Source of the DNA: Branchiostoma floridae
Lineage: Eukaryota > Chordata > Leptocardii > Amphioxiformes > Branchiostomatidae
Reading direction: 5' to 3'
Assembly (NCBI RefSeq): GCF_000003815.2
Contig: NC_049987.1
Span: 9,659,503 to 9,721,502, forward strand
DNA length: 62,000 bases
In this document: positions 26,501 through 37,672 of the stretch, piece by piece
How the letters are laid out: each line of letters starts with the position of its first letter
How positions within the stretch are numbered: position 1 is the first letter of the stretch
Notes under the pieces: generated by a model
What the model saw: only the letters and a program-made list of their open reading frames with translations
What the model was told of the DNA's origin: nothing
The model's database searches: none
Position numbers and translations under genes: made by a program

Positions 26501-29500
26501 NNNNNNNNNNNNNNNNNNNNNNNNNNNNNNNNNNNNNNNNNNNNNNNNNNNNNNNNNNNNNNNNNNNNNNNNNNNNNNNNNNNNNNNNNTATAAATGCTA
26601 ATCAACTATTAATTTCTATAAATTGCATACTTCTGCAGGTAAGACGTAAAGATCTCGGACTAAAGTTTGCCAAATCCCTTCTTCTTTCTAACTTTCCCAA
26701 CTTCCTCCCACCACACCGCTATGAGGCACATAGTATAACCTCATAATGCTGACAACCTTAGACAGTTTATATGCCAAACATCACGCTTCAGGAACGCCAC
26801 GCTACCATATGCCGTCGACCTTTTAAACACACATTACACAATTAAGTGTCACATTTTAACAATTACTTATCAGATGGACATTCTCTGTGTCATTAAATGA
26901 ATACACCACTTCTTTCCCATAACATTTATAACCATGACTCTCAAATACAACCGACCATAAACATACATACCATCCACAAAAAAGCAATAAATATTTCATG
27001 GGGGTATGAGGTCCCCGAACTCTAGTTACAGATTGCTTTACACACGGTCAGGCTCAGTCATAAATTGTGTGTAAATCACTAAATGGAAGGTTAGGCCCAA
27101 TCTAGACACAGTATTTCCTGGCATCTGTGAAAATGTCGGGAGGGATCCAGACCGTAGGGGTTGGGACACCTGTGGCACTTGGATTGTAGTCATAACACAT
27201 GGGGAAGATATTGGGAAAAACTGTCTAGATCGTGGCTGCGAGTGTTATGTCAGGGTACTTGTGTACAATATTTACAGAGCACTTGGCAATGTGTTGACAC
27301 CTTAGATACAGACTTACAGCTGTTAGCCTGTAACCTAGTGTAAGTATTACATGTAATCAGACAGCAATGCAGACCAAATGTCATGTTTTGCTGAGGCTCA
27401 GATATTGTCTGCATTGAAATGTTCAACTTGATTTTTTGGTAATAGTAATACTGCTATCGGGGTTATCATTATGATAGTACATACAGTCAGAACTTCCGAA
27501 GAAGTACCACTTAGGGGACCAATAGAATCTGGATAAAGTTGTGTGACAGGGTTCTTTATGCTTGTATCAATCATGAATCAATGGAAGAAAAATTTCTACC
27601 AAAATGAAAAAGGAACAACCAAAAAGTCACATTGGCCAGATGGACCTTATTAAGTTATGTAGAGGTGGTCACTTGTATTTTGACTTAAATAATGATGTTG
27701 TTGTCTCTCTAACCGCTTCAGATTCATTTGTATCTGGTCACATCTAAATAATGAAAATGTTTCTCGTCCTGTCTTCCCTGCAGTTGTCCATACCTAGCCG
27801 TGAACCTGACCCCAGCCATACCAGTGATCGGCATCGTGCTGTTTGTGTTCACCATGTCCACCCTGCTGCGCACCAGCTTCAGCGACCCAGGAGTCATCCC
27901 CCGCGCCACGCCTGACGAAGCCGCGGACATCGAGAGACAAATAGGTCAGTGTTTGTAACCTTGTAGAGCTATGTCCTGTCTCAGAATTGTGATGATATTA
28001 TCACAGTTTTACTGTTGCCGTCTGTTATCTTCGTTTTAAATCCCATGCCTGCTTACTAGTCACTGCAGTGTTCTTCTATCGTCTTCTTCTTTTCTACTGC
28101 TTAGCCCCCTTACGGGGATTAATAGCAGGGCGCATGTTTGTTAGTAACAGGTGCTAGTGCCATACAAACATAGGGAAAACAAAGGCACATCTTAATTATG
28201 TATTTCGCGTTAGGGGAATACTAGCCTTGTATCCAGCTGTGTTATAATAACTTACATACTCACAAGTCTCTTCTGTCCTTTCTGTAAATACAGAAGAGAC
28301 TTGGGAGCAATAATATTGCTCAATACTGGGCTAGGGGATTACATGTTGTTTTTGCTAGTGTGTTCCTCTTTCTTCTTCTGTTTCTGTCAGGAGCCAATCA
28401 AAGCTCTTAAATGCCGTGAACCAATCAGAGCTTAGAACTGTGTTAGCATATTGGTTGTTAAGGAAATATGAACAATTACAGGTTTGTGGTAGCAAAACCT
28501 GAATCTTTTTACCTGCACACAATCCTATAGGGCAAGCCTTACGGTATAGTATAATTTTTACAAAAAACAAGCAGATGTAAGGTGGCCCATTTTTACTCAC
28601 ACACAATAGCAGAGGCATAAGGCAAGCCTAATGGTACATTATATATCTATAATTGTAAAAAAAACAAGCAGATATAGGGTTGACAGAAATCAAGCAGATG
28701 GAGGTTGGCCACTTGGAAGACATTCTGCATTTTTGCAAAAATGTTGCCTCTCTAGTTCCAAACCTTTTTTCTTTTTTTTTGTGATCAATGTCATCTGCAA
28801 CTTGAATACGTTTTCTTAATAGGTAATAACACTATTCTTCATTATGGACAGACGACAATGTCTTACTAAGCGGCCAAGAAGTCAGAAAAGCTGTCTGTCC
28901 ATTTTTATATCCTTACTCGACAGATATTATTCCCTCTGGGCTACAGAGAGATGCACACTAAAAGCTAACTCGTGTATGTACCATCATAATGCCTTGTGGA
29001 ACAAAATAGGGGAAAAGGCAGATTATATAGAAAAGGCTCACAGCCTGAATGGTTTTATCACATCACAGAAGATATCCATAGTGCTTTTGGCTTGTAAAGA
29101 AGGACCATCCAAAGAAACAAGGGTGACAAAGAAAAGCTTTTAGAAGCATGCGTGATGCACTATCGGCTCAAGTGCTCCCTTTGAACGGTAAAAGGTTGCA
29201 TCTATGTGAGATCTGGTAATGTATGTATGCAAGCTCCTTCTGTAAGCAGAGAGGAAGAGGTAAAAAAGACAGCCCAAGGACATGGCAAAATTCTCCCTTC
29301 CTAGAGATAACTGCAGCATCCTGTTTTCTAATCAGTGCTACTTATCTTGTCATGGCCTCTTACTTCTGAGGGTCGTCATCCTAGCTGTTGTACATGCATA
29401 CCATAGAGATGAATGGAGGCTTGAAGGTTTGTTTGCACAGTTACATCAATCCCTCAATTTGCATTGATGAATTACTCTTTCCATGCTTATTTCTATGAAT

Positions 29501-32500
29501 AAAAGTTGTGTGACACTACCCATTCATCTACTTTATACTAGATCACAGTAATCATGTGTACATACATGTGCAGCAACATCAGTACAGAGCTTTGACTAAG
29601 GAAAATCCCATATATGAATATGTGGATAACATGAATAAGTAGGTCACCTTGTCTAGATCTTGAGCTGTTGTTGCCTGGGGGTGTCTTTTGAAATGTTTTG
29701 ATCATGGCCCAGGCATTCCTTTCTGCCTGCAAAGCTGGAACATCTGAGTGAACATTCTTGTCTCATTACAGATCTGCACCTGTGAACAATCTTCAGTAAA
29801 TTATAACACGCAGTTTGTAACATGTCAATGCTTGGATGGTATGTATCTAGGAACCTTAGACCTAAACTAGCTGGGTCAAAGCCAACTCTTAAACTAAAAG
29901 AAGATTTAGTAGAAGGATTTTCCATTTTGAAAGATGTCACCTTCTAGCTTAGTTTTAACATTAATCTTTTCTCTCATCCCATACGCTGCACTGACTCTTG
30001 AGAAGAACAATCTAATTGGAATCCATGTCTATCTCAAGCAGTAATCATGTCCTATTTAACAAACTTGACCGTTGTAGTGGACACTGAGTATAGTATAGAT
30101 ATCGAAATTGTCTTCCGATTTCCAAAGAAGGTTATTTCTACCTGTGTGAACAGATTCATCAGTCTGGTGCATCATGAATAAAGAGGCATTGCCCTGAGGA
30201 AGGTAAACAGCCGAGTCACCGAAACGTTGGTGAGAATAATGAGCAATGGTTGTGTGAAAAGAGTCTCCTTACACTGCTGGTGTAAGTACTGTAACATCAT
30301 GGTTGTACTGTGCCTTCTATGATTGTTCAAATTAGTGGTAACATGAGGAAATTAGGCCGGACCGAAATTTACAGAAATAGCTACCTCCCAACAACAGTAA
30401 GTGCCTGGAATAAGTTACCATCACACATTGTTACAGCTCCAACACTTGCTAGTTTCAAGTTGGGGTTGGTCCAACACATGGGCCACCCCAACTCCCAGAT
30501 GTAATTCGGGATTTCCTGCGGCCATGTACATAGTCACACACAAGTCTTTTTTTTTTGTTTCTTTTTGGTTCCTGCACCTTGCACTTTATTTTTTTCCTCA
30601 CGCCACCGGACGCACGGACCTGCACCTCACCTGGATGTGATGTTCTAATTGAGGGCTTTGTCCAGTACCCTATTGAGATTGAGATTGAGACCAACAAAGT
30701 TACATGTTCTAAACTACTAGCATTAATTATAAGCATGTAAATGTAATTCCTATGGACGATACACTAATGTCACACAAATATACGGGTAACTACTGACAGA
30801 TTGGCAGAGGTATGCTGTCTGTGAACTCTAGTTACAACAATCAGTGCCATTATGTTGTGATGGATTCTCCAGACTGGCCTTGTGACAGGGGATTGATCAT
30901 TCAATGCCTTGGAGATTGATTGGTTGAGTTAGGTTAGGTTGAACTGTCTTAAGCAGTTGTTATGTGTACAATTACAATTATGATGTACAAAGTCTTTTTC
31001 TACAGTAGGTATTAAACATTTTAAACATTCATGTATAGTACAGGAATTTGAAAGGTGTCACTGGGATTTATAACAGCAATACATTTGAAGTACGACCTCT
31101 TGTTTTGTATGGCATGACTCTGCATCTTTCCGAACTAAAAGACATGTACATGTAGATACATATGCTTTTCCTTTGGAACCTTAATTAATTGTTTCTGAGT
31201 CTCCACTCTCAGCTCAAAGCAATTATTAGATTTGCTGACAGTTACTTCATATATTTCCAAAGGTGTTCATGCAAATTTTGAAGTCAAACTTCAGTGTCAC
31301 ATCAGTGTAACTTAAGTTGGACAGGAACCATCTACATTTGAATTAAGTCAGTGCCTTGCCTGGAGGGAAAATAGTAATTTTGACTTGGGATGGGTTCAAT
31401 GCCCCTGTTGTACTTGGCACATTGTTAGATGGAGAAGCCCTTCTGAGGTTTACAATAAAAACACTCCATCCATCATATGTGTGATAGCATGCCCAGAGGT
31501 AACCCTGCCTGAATAATGATACTTTTAGTTGCTGTAATGGATCTTTCCTGGAGTTGTACATAAAACTGATCTGTCAGCAGCTTAGTATTATGTGGTAGGA
31601 GCCATATATCCAGATAATCCATGCATACATGTTGTATTTTGCTAACAGCGTGCTATTAGTCAGCATAGAGGCCGACGCGCAACGTAAATTACATGACCAG
31701 TAACTTTGACTTTGAAGTGTTTTTCTTTCTATGTTGGAAAGGTACTACAGTTTATCAACATAAATCAGACAGGGCACTTGTTATGCTGATAAAGGTTAGA
31801 AGTCCAGGTAGAAAGATACACAAGATACTTACTGTTGTCTTGGATAGATAATTTGTTTTAGTCATTATCTTTTATAGAGACTTTTGGATAGATTAACACT
31901 CACTTAAGCAACTCTTATTTTGGATGAATTTTTAAACTTTTTCAAAATCTATCCAGTTACTTGATTACTGTTATCTTGCATATAGTACATTTTGCATAAA
32001 CAATATAAGTTTTAAATTGATTGTCATTGCCATGAAATACCGTCACTCAGGAGTAGTTCATATGATATTCTGTCAAAGAAAATTTTCAGTTGTATGATAG
32101 TTGAGGTAATGATTCATGTACATTTTCATCAAGGTAAAGCTTATGGGTGAATGTAGGAACACACTGTGTGAGCATCTGATCTGTGTGGGATAATGGATAT
32201 GCATGGTGCACCTTACGATCCTGGGATAAGCCCAGTCAAGCTTCAACTTGCTGTCAGATGGAACATGTAATTTTCAGTATCACAGCAACTTTCAACTACT
32301 GAGCTATTTGAAAGATTGACCTAGCAGCTTTGTTTTAAACCCGGGTCTATTCAAGTCATGTTTGAGTAGAATGTCTTTAAAAGCCTGTTTCCCCTGTGTC
32401 CCATCTTCTCTGCTTTGGATGACTCCATGTGAAATTGGATGGGTATCTAGGTACTTTTCCGTGTTTTAGCGGATCCACTGATCTAAATTGCACAAGATGA

Positions 32501-35500
32501 AAATACATTTTTTTCAGTCTACACAGGCAATAATCCTACAGTGTAACAAATGAAACATCTTTGATTATTTCCTTACTTGCACTTCTGAGAAGCATATAAT
32601 AAAGAAATAAATTCTTATACTTCTACAGTTCTACTTGTATTTCAGGATAGTTGGGCATATGCAAACCAAAGGAAATGAAATGATCTACATATTTCTTTAT
32701 GCTCCTTGCGATTTTCAGTATCTCATGGAAGTGAGAAATAGAATTCTGTTAGTAGACTATGATTCTTGTGTTGTGACACTGTATCAGATTCATGTATCTG
32801 TTCTTTTCTTGTGACCTGTACTTAAACCAGTGGGTATATATGTACAATAAAGGTCTTCATTCTTTCACTCATATGTTTTTTGTATTGATATTCCACAGAG
32901 GTACCAAATGGCCAGCCCTCGCCGTCCTACAGACCGCCACCCAGGCAGAAAGAGGTGGTGGTAAACGGGCAGACCATCAAGCTGAAGTACTGCTTCACGT
33001 GTAAAATATTCCGCCCACCCCGGGCCTCGCACTGCTCCATCTGCGACAACTGTGTGGGTAAGTGTGGCAGGTATTTTCCAGCGTAACCTCAGGGCCAATC
33101 TTTATGACTTGATGTTGGATATTGAAGTAATCTCAGAGAAGGGGGGGCGAACGTTCTCTGATGGTTGCTGATCTGTGACAGTTGGGCATTGGGGCTTGCT
33201 CCGGGCGTATATTACACCAAACAACGTACAGTACTGTACTACCAAGCATGAAAATTTATCTCACTGCACACACATATATCATTACACATACATAAAAGAG
33301 TCCTGCCCTTAGCTATGCATTTTCGTCAGTTTGTTAGGATTATTTTTTTGACAGTCAGGTTTTGTTTTGGTGAAAATGTTTTTGCCAGATTTCTGGGCAA
33401 GGTAGTGTTAGTAATGTTTATACATTAGCTATCTGTACCTACTTGTGTCCTAATTTCTTCATAATGTGTGGGTTGATTGGAAACCAGACTCGTAATTAGT
33501 CTACTTTTGCTAGCATGAAAAGAACTGTGTGGGCAGAAGCTACGTGAGATGGATTATACAATAGACATCATTTGCTTTCACACAAAAGCTAAAATCACTC
33601 TAAGGATTCTACCCCAGTCATTCAGAGAGCTAATCATTTTTCTCTTCCCGTTTCAGAGCGGTTCGACCACCATTGTCCGTGGGTGGGAAACTGCGTCGGC
33701 AAGCGGAATTATCGTTACTTCTACATGTTCATCCTCTCGCTGGCGCTGCTTTGTGTGTTCCTCTTCGCCTGTGTCATCACCCACATCATCATGCGTAAGT
33801 CAACATCCGCATAACCCATAAAGATTATCCCTATATTAACCTTTAGAAAACTGTCTTTAAGGCCTGGTCTTGTTAAATCTGCTATTGACTGCATGTCGGA
33901 CAACAAACTTTTTTTTTTATTCTCGCTATCAAAAAGTTTGAATTATAGAGTAAGTTTTAATTGATAATGACTTTGGAAAAATTCAATTTCATATATGATC
34001 AATGTTAACCTGTAATCAAAGCAATTGGATTGAAATCTAAAAAAAAACAATGCTCATTAAGATATTCTTATCCCACAGGTTCCCAGAAGGCTAATTTCCT
34101 GAAGGCAATGCAGCAGTCCCCTGCCAGATATCCTTTCACTTTTATGGATGAAAGCTGTAAATTTTGAGTGTGATAATCTCTATCAAGTGTTCAGTTGGCA
34201 TAGTGCACAAATGTGCAAATCATTTCACTTCTACAGCCATTTTGTGTGCTGATTACGGGTGGGTATTGGTACAGAAAATTCAGGTATCAGGTCCAGATCA
34301 GATCTCGGTCTGGACTTGAACCTGGACCTAATAAATTCTCTATCCGTTTTGTTTAATTGTCTGTGTAAACTTGGGTGATACTGATAACAATGGTCCATTT
34401 TGCTACTAAGGAGTCTGTTTGCTGACTTCCACTGGTGTTTTAAAATCATATTTTAATGTAAACCACACTATCTGCCTCTGTAACCTTAGACCAAATTTGA
34501 CTGTAGAAACTTCAATCTTGTTTTTTTCTTGGACCAGTAAGCCCCAAAACACCTGAACTCCTGCCAGTATACAGTTCATTTTCTAATCGGTCCAAAATCT
34601 AGTCCACTGATTTTTTTCAGGTCCATTTTTTCACTGGTCCTACAAGAAAAGCAGTTTTGTGCTGATCATTTTGTGCCTAGAAAGGTTTGTTCTTTTCCTT
34701 GACTCCCTGCACTGTCCTGGAGGCTGTGGTGTGTTTTTTCTCTGTTTGGTCCATCCTGGGGCTGGCTGGCTTCCACACCTACTTAACTACATCCAACCAG
34801 ACCACTAATGAAGATGTGAGTATACACTGTTTTACACATGAACAAAAAATTTGAAATGTAAAAACGAACATGCTTTAATTTGTCAAAGTTTTGAGCCACA
34901 TTCTTTTTCTGACTCAACACTTGATGAGTGATGATTAAAACATAGTCTATTAGTTGAAGTGTGTACTTTGTTTTTAGCAGTTTTTGCCATAGTCTACCAA
35001 CAGCTCTTGTTGTGCGTTGTATGAAGTCATATTTGCTGTGGTAGATTCTAAGCTCTTGCCTCCTTCTCCATTTCAGATAAAAGGCTCGTGGTCCTCAAAA
35101 AGGGGAAGAGATAATTATAATCCTTACAGCCAAGGAGGGATCGTGAAAAATTGTTTTGCGGTCTTGTGTGGTCCCACCACACCAAGGTAAGGGCATTACA
35201 GACATTTTATATTGGTCATTTATCTATCAGAGTACCTTTGTACAGCAAGAAAGTCACATTCAATTTGTTCTTGGAAAATTAGCTAATAAAATACCCAAGT
35301 AACTAAATGTGTCCTGGGGATATAAGAGTATTGTATGTTGTATCAATTTCACTGTTCAATGACTTCCGTTAACGACCGTCTCAATTGTTTCAGTCTTCTA
35401 CTCTTCAAATGGTAATGGCAACTACATTTGCACACAATTGCATTTGTTGGTGGTCCCTTCTATTAGTATTACTAGTATTAGTTTTGAGCAGTTTTCTAGC

Positions 35501-37672
35501 TGCTGTTGTATATTTCCAATATCTAACTTAAAGGCTATAACAATGTAATTACTTGGTTCTTTGGCAAAATTTTAGCATGCTGTCAGATAAAAACAGAAAG
35601 CTGGTGGGAAAACCTGCATCTTACTAGTATGAATTTATTACATTGTTTACTTTCTCCATAAAACCATGTGCACAAGGATACACCCCTCAAGCTCTGTTTT
35701 CAAGTTAATATTTCAATTTACCATCTTCATTTTTTTTCAACCCTTGAACTAACAAATGAAGTGTGGCCTAAACCATATCCTTCCACCGCATCATGAACTA
35801 ATCTGTGTGCTTCCCTCTGTAGCCTGCTGGACAGACGTGGGGTCGTGGAGCCGGACCCCACCCCACAACAGTACACCATGCAGATGAACGGCACCGGTGT
35901 CAGGCTGGGGAACTACGGGGCCATCCCCACCCAGACCACTACTGTACAGCCTCCGGCACAGCCACAACAGGTACCGTTATTATAGATACGGCAAATACCA
36001 GAAATTTATCACTATTATGTATCTTCAACATTGCAAACTGTAACTGTAATATTGTAAATAAAGTCCATGGAAAAAAAACAGGTACCGTTAGATCATACAG
36101 ATATACGAGTCATTCCCTAGTAGGGAATGTTCCATGGATGGCGAGGGAGTGCTAAAGCTGCTGTAATGCCCTTCACTATGCTGGGATGGCATTTCTAGTG
36201 CCTCCAGTACATTCTTTGCCATCAGGTGATCTCTATTCACGTAAAACGTCCTTTCTGTTGTTATTATTCCTGTGCACGTCATGCAGTTGTTTCCCAAGTC
36301 TGCACTTCCTAAATTGTCTTTCTAAATGGCTATAAGAGAGTGCAACCTTTCATGTTTATAGGATAGATAGAATTAGTTTACATTTTCGTAGCAAAATATT
36401 ACACCACCTCAAGTGTTAATAAATATTTTATAAATGTTCAAATTAGAAACTAAAAGATACCTAAATCAAGATTGTAACAATCAGGTTCCCTGTAGTAGTT
36501 GCTTAGATTTTAGATTAAAGTTTGCATGATTCTGTAACTGATTCTAAAAACTTTTTGGAACTAAAAAGCTAGCATTGACGTAGTTAACGTGCGTAACATG
36601 TTTGTTTCACCAGGAAACTTCTGACACAAGTCCAAATGAAGAAATACCCACCAGTTGATCCCAAGTCCATGTATGTGCCTACGTTGTTTGGCTGAAGGGG
36701 GAAACATCTCAAAAGTTCATCTTGTGATCCTTTTTAGAGCAAATTATACTCAAAATCTTTCTGGTTTGGCTTCCAGGGGGAGGAAGGGGACCAGACGGAA
36801 AGTCGAATTTGGTTTACAGAGGACATGAAAGAGAAGGCTTGAGATCTTTTGAGATGTTCCCCTGAGTGGTAAGAGCAGGACTGTCAATGAAAACCTTGTC
36901 CATCTCCAGTCTCCAGCTCTCCTGCTGCGGGAGATTTGTTCTTTGCAGAATTCTGACATTTTCTGTCCTGTCTGCTGCTACTGTTTTACTTACCCATGCC
37001 TTTGCAGCTAACCCCTGTGGCCACACTGTCAACATTCACTCACTCTATAGATGTACTTTCAACAATTAAACTACTTGCGGTGCCCTAAAGATCAGATACA
37101 ACTTTAATCTGTGAGACATACATCTCAATGGCAAATCTGTAAACATGGATTTAATGTTTCATTAGAAATGCTATCAATGGGAGTTTTGGTTTTCTTTTCA
37201 ATTTGTATTTTTTTCATCATAATGTTTTTGGTATGTTGCCTGGACTAGTTTCACTATCTCTTTGTATAGCGTAATATTTTGTCGCCAGTATTGAATTTAT
37301 GTTGTGTTTCCCACTCAGGATCTGGACGACAATCACCAACAGCCCGCCAGTAAGACAACAGAATCCCCCGAGACTGCCAAGAGCAACAACACCACGGACA
37401 GTGGATACAGTGGGTACCAAGGGAACACAGCCACCACCCCCAATGAAACAGCCTCTACGCCTGGCGCCCTCCCGCCTATCAACGGCTCTGAGTCCGTTGC
37501 ATCCATCGTGTCCAGCCCCGCCGTGTTACCAACCCTCGCCCCGCCTCCTGCCGGTGCGAATCCTCCCGTTACGCCAGTACAAAGCACCTCCCCGCCGCCG
37601 CGGTCAGTCTCTGAGGGGGACGCTCTCGGAGACGACTACAACAAGGGAATGTCCAACTTTGGGTCAATTTGA
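17557..37672 (+). CDS. ZDHHC14: DHHC palmitoyltransferase, ZDHHC9/14/18 class, ZDHHC14-like
   Basis: This enzyme class transfers palmitate from CoA to cysteines of membrane-associated proteins at Golgi and endosomal membranes. The exons are 17557-17804, 27784-27944, 32899-33057, 33657-33794, 34079-34127, 34713-34815, 35077-35186, 35823-35970 and 37319-37672. They give 489 residues, close to the 488 I recall for human ZDHHC14. Features in order: a [19 protein letters not shown] block, TM1 about 63-82, TM2 about 94-111, DPG at 117-119, the cysteine-rich domain with [21 protein letters not shown], catalytic DHHC at 193-196, TM3 and TM4 about 207-231 and 252-276, TTNE (the TTxE motif) at 282-285, then a Ser/Thr/Pro-rich tail. 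The start is the first in-frame ATG and its context resembles the family N-terminus. The intron after 34127 is AT-AC. ZDHHC9 and ZDHHC18 are the alternatives. Proximity to TMEM242, as I recall it in human 6q25, favours ZDHHC14. Confidence 0.92.
19416..20557. mobile_element. PIF/Harbinger-like foldback element
   Basis: The terminal inverted repeats begin GGCCCACTTTACATTACG and match over about 35 bases with very few differences. The element is flanked on both sides by TAA (19413-19415 and 20558-20560), the 3 bp duplication typical of PIF/Harbinger. Subterminal copies of GTTAGCGGGA and its complement TCCCGCTAAC recur near both ends. No transposase frame is visible in the 1142 bp, so it is non-autonomous. 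Located in ZDHHC14-like intron 1. Confidence 0.85.
21821..22016. mobile_element. Long-hairpin MITE with 9 bp direct flanks
   Basis: The ends TAGTCTCTACCAG and CTGGTAGAGACTA form long inverted arms of about 55 bases, with an inner palindrome around GGCCAGGGAACAGC. GGACATTGC flanks it on both sides (21812-21820, 22017-22025), giving a 9 bp target duplication like those of Mutator-type elements. Intron 1 of the ZDHHC14-like gene. Confidence 0.8.
22273..22888. mobile_element. Non-autonomous DNA transposon with GCGCGTTAAAA subterminal repeats
   Basis: The left end begins GGGTTGGGGTTTTGTGCGCG and the right end complements it with few mismatches. ATCGGGAG flanks both sides (22265-22272, 22889-22896), an apparent 8 bp duplication as in hAT elements, extendable to 9-10 depending on where the ends are drawn. 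GCGCGTTAAAA occurs several times near each end. No transposase frame. Confidence 0.75.
23334..23631. repeat. Foldback element with GGGTGCACC motifs
   Basis: The ends GGTCTCGAAAT and ATTTCGAGCCC are near-complementary. GGTGCACCCA or TGGGTGCACC occurs several times near both ends, forming nested palindromes. Likely a MITE in ZDHHC14-like intron 1. Confidence 0.6.
24060..24184. repeat. Foldback MITE, TAGCC-end family
   Basis: TAGCCCGGATACCAGAC at the left is complemented, with two or three mismatches, by GTCTGGCATCCAGGCTA at the right. The termini resemble the elements at 28221-28334 and 52276-52395. Confidence 0.6.
25750..27030. repeat. Dispersed lancelet-type repeat, interrupted by an assembly gap
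   Basis: It starts with a short ACCTCCATGAAATG / CATGGAATGGAGGT palindrome, includes ATTACTCAAGAACGGCTGGA, and ends with GGTATGAGGTCCCCGAACTC. Similar blocks occur at 43545-44300 and 57275-57925. The limits are approximate, and the middle is lost in the gap and may contain a second repeat. Confidence 0.5.
26490..26589. other. Assembly gap (100 N)
   Basis: One hundred N bases in ZDHHC14-like intron 1; a round-number placeholder, so true size is unknown. Confidence 0.99.
28221..28334. repeat. Foldback MITE, TAGCC-end family
   Basis: CTAGCCTTGTATCCAG at the left pairs loosely with TACTGGGCTAG at the right. The inner arms AAGTCTCTTCTG and CAGAAGAGACTT are exact complements. It is a diverged relative of 52276-52395 (same GTATCCAG and GTCTCTTCTGTC blocks). 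Lies in the intron after 27944. Confidence 0.65.
30310..30692 (+). mobile_element. 3' end of a non-LTR retrotransposon (LINE)
   Basis: The translation [20 protein letters not shown] followed by [12 protein letters not shown] matches the C-terminal tail found after the reverse transcriptase of CR1/L2/jockey-type LINEs. It is followed by a short 3' UTR and a terminal (ATTGAG)n tail near 30672-30690. This is a 5'-truncated dead copy in a ZDHHC14-like intron. The exact clade cannot be assigned from the tail alone. Confidence 0.7.
34128..34712 (+). other. U12-type AT-AC intron in ZDHHC14-like gene
   Basis: The exon ends at 34127 with CCTGCCAG and the intron begins ATATCCTTTC, the U12 donor consensus. 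It ends TTCCTTGAC (34695-34703, a U12 branch-site match) followed by TCCCTGCAC, so the 3' terminus is AC, 10 bases beyond the branch A. Joining the exons gives [17 protein letters not shown], the conserved family sequence, in phase. No GT-AG alternative restores it. Confidence 0.9.
36614..36658 (+). CDS. ZDHHC14: Alternative short last exon of the ZDHHC14-like gene
   Basis: An acceptor (TTTGTTTCACCAG) precedes 45 bases in phase 0 with the exon ending at 35970. They encode [14 protein letters not shown] and a TGA stop. Using it would give a 386-residue isoform lacking the 117-residue Ser/Thr/Pro-rich tail encoded by 37319-37672. AATAAA signals follow only far downstream, so it may instead be a poison or cryptic exon. 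Supported by phase and splice site only. Confidence 0.4.
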   Translation, partial: ETSDTSPNEEIPTS

